Shown one piece after another: positions 53,019 to 60,859 of a stretch of DNA of 64,000 nucleotides. The position numbers and the translations under genes are program-made. The stretch comes from JAWVFM01 sp963771655 (GTDB lineage: Bacteria > Actinomycetota > Thermoleophilia > Solirubrobacterales > 70-9), in contig CAVYUG010000003.1 in NCBI GenBank assembly GCA_963771655.1, positions 1 through 64,000 on the forward strand, read 5' to 3'. The notes below the pieces were generated by a model. It was not told the origin of the DNA. It was given only the letters and a program-made list of their open reading frames with translations, and did not search any database. Position 1 is the first letter of the stretch. Each line of letters starts with the position of its first letter.

Positions 53019-53987
53019 ATGCCCGAGAGCGCGCGCGAGCAGCTTCTCAAGCATCTGACCGACGCCCACTCGATCGAGGAGCAGGCGCTGACGCAGCTTC
53101 GCCGCGCGCCCGAGACCGCCGGCTCGCCCGAGCTCGGCGCGATCTTCGAGCGCCACCTTCCCGAGACCGAGCGCCACGAGCAACTCGTGCGCGAGCGGAT
53201 CGAGGCGTTGGACGCAGATACCTCGACCCTCAAGGACCTCGCCGGCAAGGCGGGCGGATTCGGCATGGTCCTGTTCGCGAAAGCCAACCCCGATACGCCG
53301 GGCAAGCTCGTGAACCACGCGTACTCCTACGAGCACATGGAGCTCGCCGCGTACGAGCTCCTCGCTCGCGTTGCCGACCGCGCGGGCGACCCCGAGACAG
53401 CGGAGGTGGCCCGCGGGATCGGCGGCGAGGAGAGCGCGATGGCGGACCGCCTCAGCGACGCGTTCGAGCTGGCGGTCGCGGCGTCGCTCCGCGACCAGGA
53501 CCCCGACGACCTCGGCGAGCAGCTGAACAGCTACCTCGCCGACGCGCACGCGATCGAGCAGCAAGCCATCTCGCTGCTCGAAGGGGGCGTCAAGATCGCG
53601 GGCGAGAACGGCCTTGCCGAGATCTTCGCCGCCCACCTCGCGGAGACTCGAGAGCACGCGACGCGGGTCGAGGACCGACTCGCCTCGCGCGACTCTTCGC
53701 CGAGCGCGGTGAAGGACGTCGGCATGCGCCTTGGGGGCTTCGCCGGGGGCGCGTTCTTCGGCGCCCAGCCCGACAGCCCGATGAAGCTCGCCGGGTTCGC
53801 GTTCGCGTTCGAGCACCTGGAGGTCGGTGCCTACGAGCAGCTCAGCCGCGTCGCCGAGCGGGCGTCGGATCCGGACACCGCCGAGATGGCGTCGATCATC
53901 GCGGCCGAGGAGCGCTCGGCGGCGGGCCGTATCGCGTCGCGCTGGGACGCCGTGGTCGACGCCACCCTCGCGCTCGTCACGTCCTAG
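53019..53987 (+). CDS. Tandem ferritin-like (DUF892-type) stress protein
   Basis: 322 residues made of two copies of a ferritin-like four-helix domain. Copy 1 (about 3-160) has LLKHLTDAHSIEEQALTQL and NHAYSYEHMELAAYELLARVADRAGDPETAEVA. Copy 2 (about 170-322) has LNSYLADAHAIEQQAISLL and GFAFAFEHLEVGAYEQLSRVAERASDPDTAEMA (key EH-E-AYE repeated). The internal identity shows an ancient gene duplication. A SigB/SigF-type promoter 11 bases before the ATG ties it to general stress. Confidence 0.83.
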   Translation: MPESAREQLLKHLTDAHSIEEQALTQLRRAPETAGSPELGAIFERHLPETERHEQLVRERIEALDADTSTLKDLAGKAGGFGMVLFAKANPDTPGKLVNHAYSYEHMELAAYELLARVADRAGDPETAEVARGIGGEESAMADRLSDAFELAVAASLRDQDPDDLGEQLNSYLADAHAIEQQAISLLEGGVKIAGENGLAEIFAAHLAETREHATRVEDRLASRDSSPSAVKDVGMRLGGFAGGAFFGAQPDSPMKLAGFAFAFEHLEVGAYEQLSRVAERASDPDTAEMASIIAAEERSAAGRIASRWDAVVDATLALVTS

Positions 53988-54121
53988 ATAGAGGAGCCAG
54001 AACGAGCGAGAGCCGCCGGACGCCACGCTCGGGGGAACGCGCGCGACGCCCTGGGCGGCCCTGCTCTCATGAAGCCAAAGCCCGTCGACCCTGCCGGCGG
54101 GCTACGACCTAACCAGTACCC

Positions 54122-54793
54122 CTAGGAGGCCGGGGCAAACTCCGGCGACTCGGCAGCGCTCTGATCGGCACCCCGCTTTGCCGCCTCCGCCTGCGCGAGC
54201 TGGCGGTTGACGTGATCCCAGTCGACGTTGTTGAAGAACGCCTCCACGTACTGCTTGCGCCCGTCGGGAGTGGCACCGAAGTCGCGGACGTAGGCGTGCT
54301 CGTACACGTCGATCGCGAGAACCGGGACCATGTTGTAGACGGCCCACAGGTTCTGCGTGTCCATGATGTAGTTGAACAGCGAGCCGTCGTTCAGGTCGTA
54401 GCCGACCATGACCCAGCCGCGGGCCGCGCTCGCCGCCTTCTTCGTGGCGTCGAACCACTTGCCGAGGCCGTTGAACTCCGACTCCGCGAGCTCCGCGAAC
54501 CGGCCGTCGGGCTCACCGCCCTCGCCGCCGAGGTGCCCGAAGTAGAGGTCGTGGTTCTTGTAGCCGAGCAGCGCGAACGTGTAGTCCACCGACACGGCTC
54601 GAAGGTCCGAGAACACCTGATTGCCCTCGATCTCCGAGTAGTCGAACTCGTTGAGGCGCCGGCGGCACTCGTTGGCCTTCCTCGCGTAGCCCTCGTACAG
54701 CTTGTAGTGGTCTTCCATCGTCTGCTTGGAGATCCCGTCGAGCTCCTTCTCAAACGCCGGGAACTGTCGCGGCTTCAATTCATCCCAGGGCAT
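54122..54793 (-). CDS. Fe/Mn superoxide dismutase family protein
   Basis: 223 residues. Metal-ligand motifs of the Fe/Mn SOD fold: MEDHYKLYEGY (His), GYKNHDLYFGHLGGEGG (His), and AIDVYEHAYVRDFG (Asp and His). The segment between differs from the classical SOD sequence (ARGWVMVGYDLNDGSLFNYI). It converts superoxide to H2O2 and O2. ATG 54793 is favoured over GTG 54799 because AGGAGGG is then correctly spaced. The C-terminal tail is Ala/Glu-rich. Confidence 0.83.
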   Translation of the reverse strand: MPWDELKPRQFPAFEKELDGISKQTMEDHYKLYEGYARKANECRRRLNEFDYSEIEGNQVFSDLRAVSVDYTFALLGYKNHDLYFGHLGGEGGEPDGRFAELAESEFNGLGKWFDATKKAASAARGWVMVGYDLNDGSLFNYIMDTQNLWAVYNMVPVLAIDVYEHAYVRDFGATPDGRKQYVEAFFNNVDWDHVNRQLAQAEAAKRGADQSAAESPEFAPAS

Positions 54794-54837
54794 GCTCACC
54801 CTCCTGCCTGTCGTGGTTTTTTTCCGTCCTCCTTTGG

Positions 54838-54915
54838 CTATCCGTGGCCCGCGGCGGCTAAACGGTCGAGCTCAGCCTTCGCGCCGCGGAGGTCGACCGC
54901 GCTCTCGGCGCTCAT
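54838..54915 (-). CDS. Possible 25-residue micro-protein
   Basis: ATG 54915 overlaps the stop of the upstream 77-residue gene as ATGA and encodes SAESAVDLRGAKAELDRL and a short tail. The overlap pattern matches real genes here, but the frame is too short to judge by sequence. Confidence 0.25.
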   Translation of the reverse strand: MSAESAVDLRGAKAELDRLAAAGHG

Positions 54916-55145
54916 CGCTTCCCCCTGATCTTCCGCGCGAGCCAGAGGGGCAGCGTCGAGAGCATCGGCCTGCGCGATCCCGCGTCGAGGGGATCGGCGT
55001 CGAGCGCGGTCGCATACCTCCGCGCATCCGCGGGGGTGTCGTAGGGCTTCGAGCCGGCGGCGCCGCAGCCGCGCTCGCACTCCCAGACCATGGTCGCGCC
55101 CTCGGCCCGGAACCGGTAGCGGTGTCCGAGGATCGCGCAGCGCAC
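54912..55145 (-). CDS. Small conserved-looking protein with CxxxC
   Basis: 77 residues from GTG 55145: RCAILGHRYRFRAEGATMVWECERGCGAAGSKPY, with key residues ILGHRYRF and CERGCG, then a basic C-terminus (WLARKIRGKR). The Cys-x3-Cys could bind metal. A candidate SigB/SigF-type promoter lies 12 bases upstream (55158-55183). I do not recognise a named family. Confidence 0.55.
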   Translation of the reverse strand: MRCAILGHRYRFRAEGATMVWECERGCGAAGSKPYDTPADARRYATALDADPLDAGSRRPMLSTLPLWLARKIRGKR

Positions 55146-55157
55146 CACGTCTCGACC

Positions 55158-55183
55158 ATACGCGCACACGGCGTTTCACAAAC
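55158..55183 (-). promoter_or_regulatory. Weak SigB/SigF-type promoter candidate
   Basis: GTTTGT (55183-55178), 14 bases, GCGTAT (55163-55158), 12 bases before GTG 55145. The -10 differs by one base from GGGTAT. Confidence 0.4.
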
Positions 55184-55230
55184 CTGCGTGGGGGGAACTC
55201 CCGCTCCATGAGCGATGGAGCGCCTACCCG

Positions 55231-57039
55231 GTGACCGCGGCCGCCGCCACCGACACGATCCGCACGCGGATCCCCTCGCGACTCGACCGCCTCCCGTGGT
55301 CGCGGTTCCATTGGCTCGTGGTCATCGGCCTTGGCACGGTGTGGATCCTCGACGGCCTCGAGGTCACGATCGTCTCCAGCGTCGCGGCCCGGCTCGCCGA
55401 GGCCGGCAGCGGGATCGAGCTCAGCGCGGGCCAAATCGGCACGGCGGCCGCTTTCTATGTCGGAGGCGCATGTCTCGGCGCCCTCTTCTTCGGGCAGCTC
55501 ACGGACCGGTTCGGCCGCAAGCGCCTCTTCCTGATCACGCTGCTCGTCTACATCGCCGCGACCGTGGCCACGGCCTTCGCCTTCGCCCCCTGGTACTTCT
55601 TCGCCGCGCGGTTCTTCACCGGCGCCGGCATCGGCGGCGAGTACGCGGCGATCAACTCCGCCATCGACGAGCTGATCCCCGCGCGCGTTCGCGGGCGGGT
55701 CGACCTGATCATCAACGGCAGCTATTGGGTGGGCGCTGCCATCGGCGCCGTCGCCGCCCTGTTCTTCCTCAACGAGTCGATCTTCGCCGGCGACGTGGGT
55801 TGGCGGCTCGCGTTCGGGACCGGGGCGATCCTCGGCCTCGCAATCCTCCTCGTGCGCCGCAACGTGCCCGAGAGCCCTCGCTGGCTCTTCATCCACGGCC
55901 GCGAGGAGGAGGCGGAGCGGATCGTCGATGGGATCGAGGCGCAGGTGCGCGAGGAGAACGACGACGAGGAGCTGCCCGAGGCGGAGGGCGAGATCGAGGT
56001 CCGCCAGCGCAAGCGCATTTCCTTCGGGGAGATCGCCCGCACCGCCTTCAGCTCATACCCCAAGCGCACGATGCTCGGGCTCGCGCTGTTCGTCGGCCAG
56101 GCCTTCCTCTACAACGCCGTCACGTTCGACCTGGGAACCATTCTCGGCACTTACTTCGGCGTTTCCTCGGGCTCGATCCCGTACTACATCGCCCTCTTCG
56201 CGATCGCGAACTTCGTCGGCCCACTCACGCTCGGGCGTCTCTTCGACACCGTCGGCCGCAAGCCGATGATCACCTTCACCTACCTGAGCTCGGCCGCGGT
56301 TGTCGCCGTGCTCGCCCTGATCCTCGTCGGCGGGACGCTGACGACGTGGTCGTTCATGGCGTTCGTGATGGGCACGTTCTTCCTCGCCTCCGCGGGTGCG
56401 AGCTCCGCGTACCTCACCGTGAGCGAGATCTTCCCGATGGAGACGCGCGCCCTGGCGATCGCGTTCTTCTACGCGGTCGGCACCGCCGTCGGCGGGATCA
56501 CCGGGCCCCTGCTCTTTGGCCATCTGATCGCGAGCGGCGACACCAGCACCCTGGCCGTCGGCTTCTTCATCGGGGCCGCGGTGATGGCGGTGGGCGGCAT
56601 CGCAGAGATCCTGTTCGGGGTCTCTGCCGAGCAAAAGCCGCTCGAGGAGATCGCCAAGCCAATCACCGCGGAGGAGGCCGAGGGCGGCGGGCCGGTTATC
56701 GAAGGCGCCGAGGGCCCCGATCGCGACGAGGAGCCCGAGCCTGCCCGGAGTCGGGCGGAGCGCAGGCGCGCGAGGCTCGGGCCTGGGCGGTTCGGCTACT
56801 CCCCCTTCCCGCTCTACCCGGGCGAGTTCGACGAGCGCGCGGAGCTCGCGCGCGAGGTCGACGCAATCACGCGGGCGCTCGAGGAGCACGGTCCGATCGA
56901 CCGGGCGGCGCTCGCACGCGTCGTTCGCGCCAACCGGTGGGGCCCGGGCAGGTACCGGGCGGCGCTGCGTGAGGCGGTTCACTCCGGCGGCGCGCGCCCA
57001 CTTTCGCGTACCCGCTTCGGCCCGCCGAACCGCGGGTAG
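55231..57039 (+). CDS. MFS transporter with a C-terminal soluble domain
   Basis: 602 residues. Twelve helices span about 25-450 with the MFS loop motif GQLTDRFGRKRLF (about 88-100), RRNVPESPRWLFIHGREEEA and LGRLFDTVGRKPMI, as in sugar/aromatic-acid proton symporters. A 90-residue acidic cytosolic loop lies in the middle. Beyond about 460 comes an acidic linker and a compact domain (PLYPGEFDERAELAREVDAI, RALEEHGPIDRAALARVV, RWGPGRYRAALREAVHSG), absent from normal MFS proteins. The start is GTG 55231. Substrate unknown. Confidence 0.87.
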   Translation: MTAAAATDTIRTRIPSRLDRLPWSRFHWLVVIGLGTVWILDGLEVTIVSSVAARLAEAGSGIELSAGQIGTAAAFYVGGACLGALFFGQLTDRFGRKRLFLITLLVYIAATVATAFAFAPWYFFAARFFTGAGIGGEYAAINSAIDELIPARVRGRVDLIINGSYWVGAAIGAVAALFFLNESIFAGDVGWRLAFGTGAILGLAILLVRRNVPESPRWLFIHGREEEAERIVDGIEAQVREENDDEELPEAEGEIEVRQRKRISFGEIARTAFSSYPKRTMLGLALFVGQAFLYNAVTFDLGTILGTYFGVSSGSIPYYIALFAIANFVGPLTLGRLFDTVGRKPMITFTYLSSAAVVAVLALILVGGTLTTWSFMAFVMGTFFLASAGASSAYLTVSEIFPMETRALAIAFFYAVGTAVGGITGPLLFGHLIASGDTSTLAVGFFIGAAVMAVGGIAEILFGVSAEQKPLEEIAKPITAEEAEGGGPVIEGAEGPDRDEEPEPARSRAERRRARLGPGRFGYSPFPLYPGEFDERAELAREVDAITRALEEHGPIDRAALARVVRANRWGPGRYRAALREAVHSGGARPLSRTRFGPPNRG

Positions 57040-57069
57040 TCGACGAACGACCACGAAAGGAGACAGCCG

Positions 57070-57414
57070 ATGCCACCTCGCGGAGTGAAGAAGGGCACCA
57101 AGCGAGGCCGACAGTACGAGCACATCAAGCGCTCCGAGCGCAAGCAGGGCGCCTCGGAGGGCCGCGCCGAGGAGATCGCGGCGAGGACCGTCAACAAGGA
57201 GAAGGCCCGCGCGGGCGAGTCGCGCCAGCGGTCACGCACATCGACCCGGGACATCTCGTCAGGGCGGCGCGGCGGCCGCCGTTCGGGAACGAACCGGCGG
57301 AAGGGCCGGACCCGCGACCAGCTCTACAACGAGGCGAAGCAGCTGGGGATCGAGGGGCGCTCGAGCATGAACAAGGGCCAGCTGCAGCGGGCCGTCGCAG
57401 GGAAAAAGGGATAG
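57070..57414 (+). CDS. Basic protein with Rho_N-like C-terminal helix pair
   Basis: 114 residues, very Lys/Arg-rich. N-terminus GVKKGTKRGRQYEHIKRSERKQG, then a disordered Arg/Ser region, and the C-terminal TRDQLYNEAKQLGIEGRSSMNKGQLQRAV with the SAP/Rho_N-like pattern (LY-EAK-LGI-GRS-MNKGQL). Such proteins are often labelled plasmid-stabilisation-like and probably bind nucleic acid. GAAAGGAG precedes the ATG. Confidence 0.75.
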   Translation: MPPRGVKKGTKRGRQYEHIKRSERKQGASEGRAEEIAARTVNKEKARAGESRQRSRTSTRDISSGRRGGRRSGTNRRKGRTRDQLYNEAKQLGIEGRSSMNKGQLQRAVAGKKG

Positions 57415-57513
57415 CCGACCCCACACGGATAGCGGACTACGGGCTGATCGGCGACTGTCACGGCGCCGCGGAGCCCTGCGGGGGCGGCGAGTGCCGAGCT
57501 CTGTCGCCGACGC

Positions 57514-57951
57514 CTAGCGCCCCTTGAGGCGCTCGGCGGCGGCCATCTCGGCGGCGGAGATGAGAATGTAGGCGGCCGTGGCGGTGAACGCCCCGACGGG
57601 CCACGCGAGCTGGTCGCTCAACACCTCGCCGCAGAGCGCGGCCGTGCCGACTGCCACGCCGGCCGAAACGAAGCTGAGGGCGGTCCCGAGCGCCACCACC
57701 TCAGGCGGCTCCTCGGCGACGTGCCGGCGAAATCCCGCCGAGACGACCGCCTCGATTCCGACGAAGGCGAGAATCGCCCCGAAGACGAACAGGAGAACGT
57801 CGACAACCGTCGGCTCTCCTCCGATGCTCGCGAGCGCGCCGTACGAGGCCGTGATCATGATCGAGAATCCGTAGGCCGTCGTGTTGTTGCGAATCGAGGC
57901 CTGTAGACCGGTTCGGTAGTGACGGCCCGCTGAGGGCTTGGTGTCGTTCAT
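57514..57951 (-). CDS. Four-helix membrane protein, unknown
   Basis: 145 residues with four transmembrane helices (YGFSIMITASYGALASIGG, VVDVLLFVFGAILAFVGIEAVV, ALGTALSFVSAGVAVGTAALC, WPVGAFTATAAYILISAAEM). No family recognised. A SigB-like GTTTGC-N14-GGGAAG (57968-57993) lies 16 bases upstream, with a poor -10. Confidence 0.65.
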   Translation of the reverse strand: MNDTKPSAGRHYRTGLQASIRNNTTAYGFSIMITASYGALASIGGEPTVVDVLLFVFGAILAFVGIEAVVSAGFRRHVAEEPPEVVALGTALSFVSAGVAVGTAALCGEVLSDQLAWPVGAFTATAAYILISAAEMAAAERLKGR

Positions 57952-58021
57952 GGCCGGCCGCCGAAGGCTTCCCGCACAAAGGTGGAGGCAAACAGGGCTT
58001 TCGCCGTCCTGCCGGATCGGG

Positions 58022-58657
58022 CTAGTGGGGCGACGCGAGACCGAGGGCGACCTGGCGAACCGGGATCGGCACGCGGGCGCGCACGTCCTCCGCCGCACGG
58101 TGTGCCCGCTCGTCGTCCACCTCGGTCACGAAGACGAGCCGCTCCGCGGGGAACGTGCGCAGGGCATCCTCGGTGGCGACGGTCGGATCGGGGTCGCCGA
58201 CGCGGCCGCGCGCGCCGATGCCCGCCGCCGCGAGGGTCCCGATGGAGACCGCGAGCCGCTCCTGCGCGCTCAACCGGGCAGGACCGAGGTCGGAGAGCCA
58301 ATGCCCGAGCCGGCTTCCACTCGCGGGCGCGACCACCAGCACCTCAGCCTCGGAGGGCGAGGACGCCCCGGCCTCCTCGGCCGAGTCGGCGACGGCCTCG
58401 GCGGCGATGGGCTCATCGACGCCCGTGCAGGCGATCACCAGCACGCGGGCTCCTTCCCGCGCGGCCGAGGCAACCTCGATTGCCTCGCGTGGCGATGCAC
58501 GAACCGCCAGGTAGACGATCGTCGCGGCAACCAGGAAGGACGCGCCGAGCCCGGCGGGAGGTCCCCCGACCAAGGTCGCCCCGACGATGGGCACCGCGAT
58601 CCCGATCACCGCAATCGGGAGGTGCCAGGGACGCAACGGTGACGAGCTCCCCTCCAC
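58022..58657 (-). CDS. Membrane-anchored Usp-like protein, unknown
   Basis: 211 residues. Two hydrophobic helices at the N-terminus (PIAVIGIAVPIVGATLVG, GLGASFLVAATIVYLAV) are followed by a soluble alpha/beta part (ARVLVIACTGVDEP, EVLVVAPASGSRLGHWL, ERLVFVTEVDDER) that resembles UspA/YckE-type nucleotide folds. Function unknown. It is divergent from the cyclophilin gene. Confidence 0.6.
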   Translation of the reverse strand: MEGSSSPLRPWHLPIAVIGIAVPIVGATLVGGPPAGLGASFLVAATIVYLAVRASPREAIEVASAAREGARVLVIACTGVDEPIAAEAVADSAEEAGASSPSEAEVLVVAPASGSRLGHWLSDLGPARLSAQERLAVSIGTLAAAGIGARGRVGDPDPTVATEDALRTFPAERLVFVTEVDDERAHRAAEDVRARVPIPVRQVALGLASPH

Positions 58658-58688
58658 GCCGAAAAGTTACCCCGTAGAGTGCGGGTCC

Positions 58689-59147
58689 ATGTCTCAAGCA
58701 ACGCTCCACACATCCGCCGGCCCGGTCGAGGTCGAGCTATTCGACGACGCGGCGCCGAAGACCGTGGAGAACTTCCGCAAGCTCGCCGGCGACGGCTTCT
58801 ACGACGGCCTCGTCTTCCACCGGGTGATCCGCGGGTTCATGATCCAGGGCGGCTGCCCGGAGGGCACGGGAACCGGGGGCCCCGGGTACACGTTCGAGGA
58901 CGAGTTCAACGATCACAAGGTGGTGCGGGGTGCGCTCGCGATGGCCAACTCCGGCCCCAACACCAACGGCTCGCAGTTCTTCATCGTCACCACCGACGAG
59001 GCCCCGTGGCTCGACGGCAAGCACACGGTCTTCGGCGAGGTCGGAGGCGGCATGGACGTCGTCGACGCGATCGAGGGCACGCCCACCGACGACCGCGACC
59101 GTCCGCGGGAGCCACAGACGATCGAACGGGTCGAGCTCGGCGACTAG
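58689..59147 (+). CDS. Cyclophilin-type peptidyl-prolyl isomerase
   Basis: 152 residues: TVENFRKLAGDGFYDGLVFHRVIRGFMIQGG and ALAMANSGPNTNGSQFFI, WLDGKHTVFGEV (active-site Arg in FHRVI, Phe/Met in GFMIQGG, Gln in SQFF). It is cytosolic, with no signal peptide. The STAS gene follows after 7 bases. Confidence 0.92.
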   Translation: MSQATLHTSAGPVEVELFDDAAPKTVENFRKLAGDGFYDGLVFHRVIRGFMIQGGCPEGTGTGGPGYTFEDEFNDHKVVRGALAMANSGPNTNGSQFFIVTTDEAPWLDGKHTVFGEVGGGMDVVDAIEGTPTDDRDRPREPQTIERVELGD

Positions 59148-59154
59148 GAGCGCG

Positions 59155-59523
59155 ATGGCGAGCAGCGGGCCGCGCGGGCTGGAGGTTCAGGAGGAGATCA
59201 CCGAGGTCGTGCGCGTAGTCGCCCTGCGGGGAACCCTCGACATCGAGACGGCTCCCGCGCTCGAGGAGAAGCTCACCGCCGGCGCCGCCGACCCGGACCG
59301 ACCCCTCGTCGTCGACCTGCTCGACTGCGCCTTCATCGATTCCGTGGGCCTCGCGGCGCTGCTCCGAGGAGCTAAGCCGCTTCAGAACGGCGAGGCCAAC
59401 GTGGCGTTCGTCGCCGGCGACGGGCCGGTTCGAAAGCTCCTGACCCTCACCGCCGTTGACCGCACGATCCCGGTCTTCGCAACGCGCGACGAGGCCGTCG
59501 CCGCGGTCACCGACCCCGGCTGA
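59155..59523 (+). CDS. STAS-domain anti-sigma factor antagonist
   Basis: 122 residues: VVALRGTLDIETAPALEEKL and LVVDLLDCAFIDSVGLAALLRG, with Ser in DSVGL. It ends VDRTIPVFATRDEAVAAV, like the STAS protein at 34165. It is the fourth STAS protein of the window and is probably co-transcribed with the cyclophilin gene. Confidence 0.85.
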   Translation: MASSGPRGLEVQEEITEVVRVVALRGTLDIETAPALEEKLTAGAADPDRPLVVDLLDCAFIDSVGLAALLRGAKPLQNGEANVAFVAGDGPVRKLLTLTAVDRTIPVFATRDEAVAAVTDPG

Positions 59524-59575
59524 GTTCCGTGCAAAGCGAGGTGAGCGACCCGCGCTGAGCGGGTAGTCGCCGCTC

Positions 59576-59857
59576 ATGTCACGCGTTTTGTTCGTGCCGG
59601 TGAGCGTCGGCGCCGGCCTGGTGGCCGGCTTCGTCGCGAAGAAGCTCTTCGACGCCGCGTGGTCGCTGGTCGACGACGCCGACGCGCCCGAGCCCGAGCA
59701 GCGGGGCGTTTCCCTCGGCAAGCTCGCCGCGGCCCTCGCAATCGAGGGCGCTGCCTTTCGCGTGACCAAGGGTCTGATCGACCACGCCTCCCGCCGCGGG
59801 TTCGAGCGCGCGACCGGCTCGTGGCCCGGCGAGGACCCCCAAACCGAGACCGCCTAG
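59576..59857 (+). CDS. DUF4235 family protein
   Basis: 93 residues: LVAGFVAKKLFDAAWSLVDD, then GVSLGKLAAALAIEGAAFRVTKGLIDHASRRGFER (key KLFD-AW and EGA-F), the pattern of actinobacterial DUF4235. One or two hydrophobic helices. Function unknown. It is followed 12 bases later by the F420-type enzyme. Confidence 0.85.
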   Translation: MSRVLFVPVSVGAGLVAGFVAKKLFDAAWSLVDDADAPEPEQRGVSLGKLAAALAIEGAAFRVTKGLIDHASRRGFERATGSWPGEDPQTETA

Positions 59858-59869
59858 GAGGGTCCCAGG

Positions 59870-60859
59870 ATGCGGTACTTCCACTTCTGCGCCCACGAGC
59901 ACTTCCCCCCGGACGATCTGCTCCGCCAGGCAGCGGAGGCGGAGGACGCCGGTTTCGACGGCATCGCCTGCTCCGATCATCTCCAGCCGTGGTGGGAGCC
60001 GGGCGAATCCGGCCACGCGTGGGTATGGCTCGGCGCGGCCGGCCAGGCGACGCGCCAGGCGCCCATCGGGACCGGCGTCACCCCGGCGGGCGCGCGCTAC
60101 CACCCGGCGCTGATCGCCCAGGCGTGGGCGACGTTGGAGACCCTCTTCCCGGGGCGCCCGTTTCTCGGCTTCGGCTCAGGCGAATCGCTCAACGAGTCGC
60201 CGCTGGGCGCCGACTGGCCGCCGGTGACCGAGCAGATCGAGCGGATGGAGGAGGGTCTCGAGCTAATCCACCGGCTCTTCGACGGCGAGAGGGTGACCCA
60301 TGAGGGGAAGCACTGGAAGGCCGACGAGGCGATCCTGCACACACGGCCGAGCCGCCGCCCGCCGATCTACGTCTCGGCGTTCGGGCCCCAGGCGGCCGCG
60401 GTCGCTGGGCGGCTCGGCGATGGCCTCTGGACGCTCGCCGATCCGGAGCAGGTGCCCGAGATCCTGGACGCCTACCGGTCAGCGGCGGACGACGCCGCTC
60501 GCGAGCCCGGCGAGATCCTCCTTCAGACCGGTTTCTCCTGGGCGCCCGACGACGACGACGCGCTTGAGGGCGTGCGGGTCTGGAAGGGCGCCCAGCCCGA
60601 CGAGTTCTACACCGACGACTGGCACCGCCCGGCCGACATGTACGAGGAGGGCGAGCGGCAGATCTCCGACGACGACCTGCGCGAGGCGTTCATCATCTCC
60701 TCCGATCCGGAGGTACATGCGGAGCGCGTTCGCGAGATCGAGGAGATGGGCGCGACGACCGTCGTCCTCGCGAACAACTCAGGCGCCGACCCGCACGGCG
60801 CCATCCGCGTCTACGCCGACGAGGTGCTGCCGGCGCTGAGGGGCGCCCGGGTGGGCTGA
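59870..60859 (+). CDS. F420-dependent LLM-class oxidoreductase (FGD-like)
   Basis: 329 residues. Luciferase-like TIM barrel: AEDAGFDGIACSDHLQPWW at the N-terminus, IGTGVTPAGARYHPALIAQAWATLETLFPGR (key GTGV, HPA-IAQA) and GFGSGESLNESPLGADWPP, matching the F420 glucose-6-phosphate dehydrogenase group. GGGTCCCAGG lies before ATG 59870. Exact substrate uncertain: FGD or a related hydride donor. Its last 49 bases overlap the convergent rlmN end. Confidence 0.88.
   Translation: MRYFHFCAHEHFPPDDLLRQAAEAEDAGFDGIACSDHLQPWWEPGESGHAWVWLGAAGQATRQAPIGTGVTPAGARYHPALIAQAWATLETLFPGRPFLGFGSGESLNESPLGADWPPVTEQIERMEEGLELIHRLFDGERVTHEGKHWKADEAILHTRPSRRPPIYVSAFGPQAAAVAGRLGDGLWTLADPEQVPEILDAYRSAADDAAREPGEILLQTGFSWAPDDDDALEGVRVWKGAQPDEFYTDDWHRPADMYEEGERQISDDDLREAFIISSDPEVHAERVREIEEMGATTVVLANNSGADPHGAIRVYADEVLPALRGARVG

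Noticed and set aside
54069..54125. An 18-codon frame MKPKPVDPAGGLRPNQYP upstream of the SOD gene end
   Set aside because: Too short, no ribosome site and convergent with the SOD gene; no evidence of coding.
57029..57040. GCGGGTAG before the Rho_N-like gene as another SigB-type promoter
   Set aside because: No GTTT lies 13-15 bases upstream of it.
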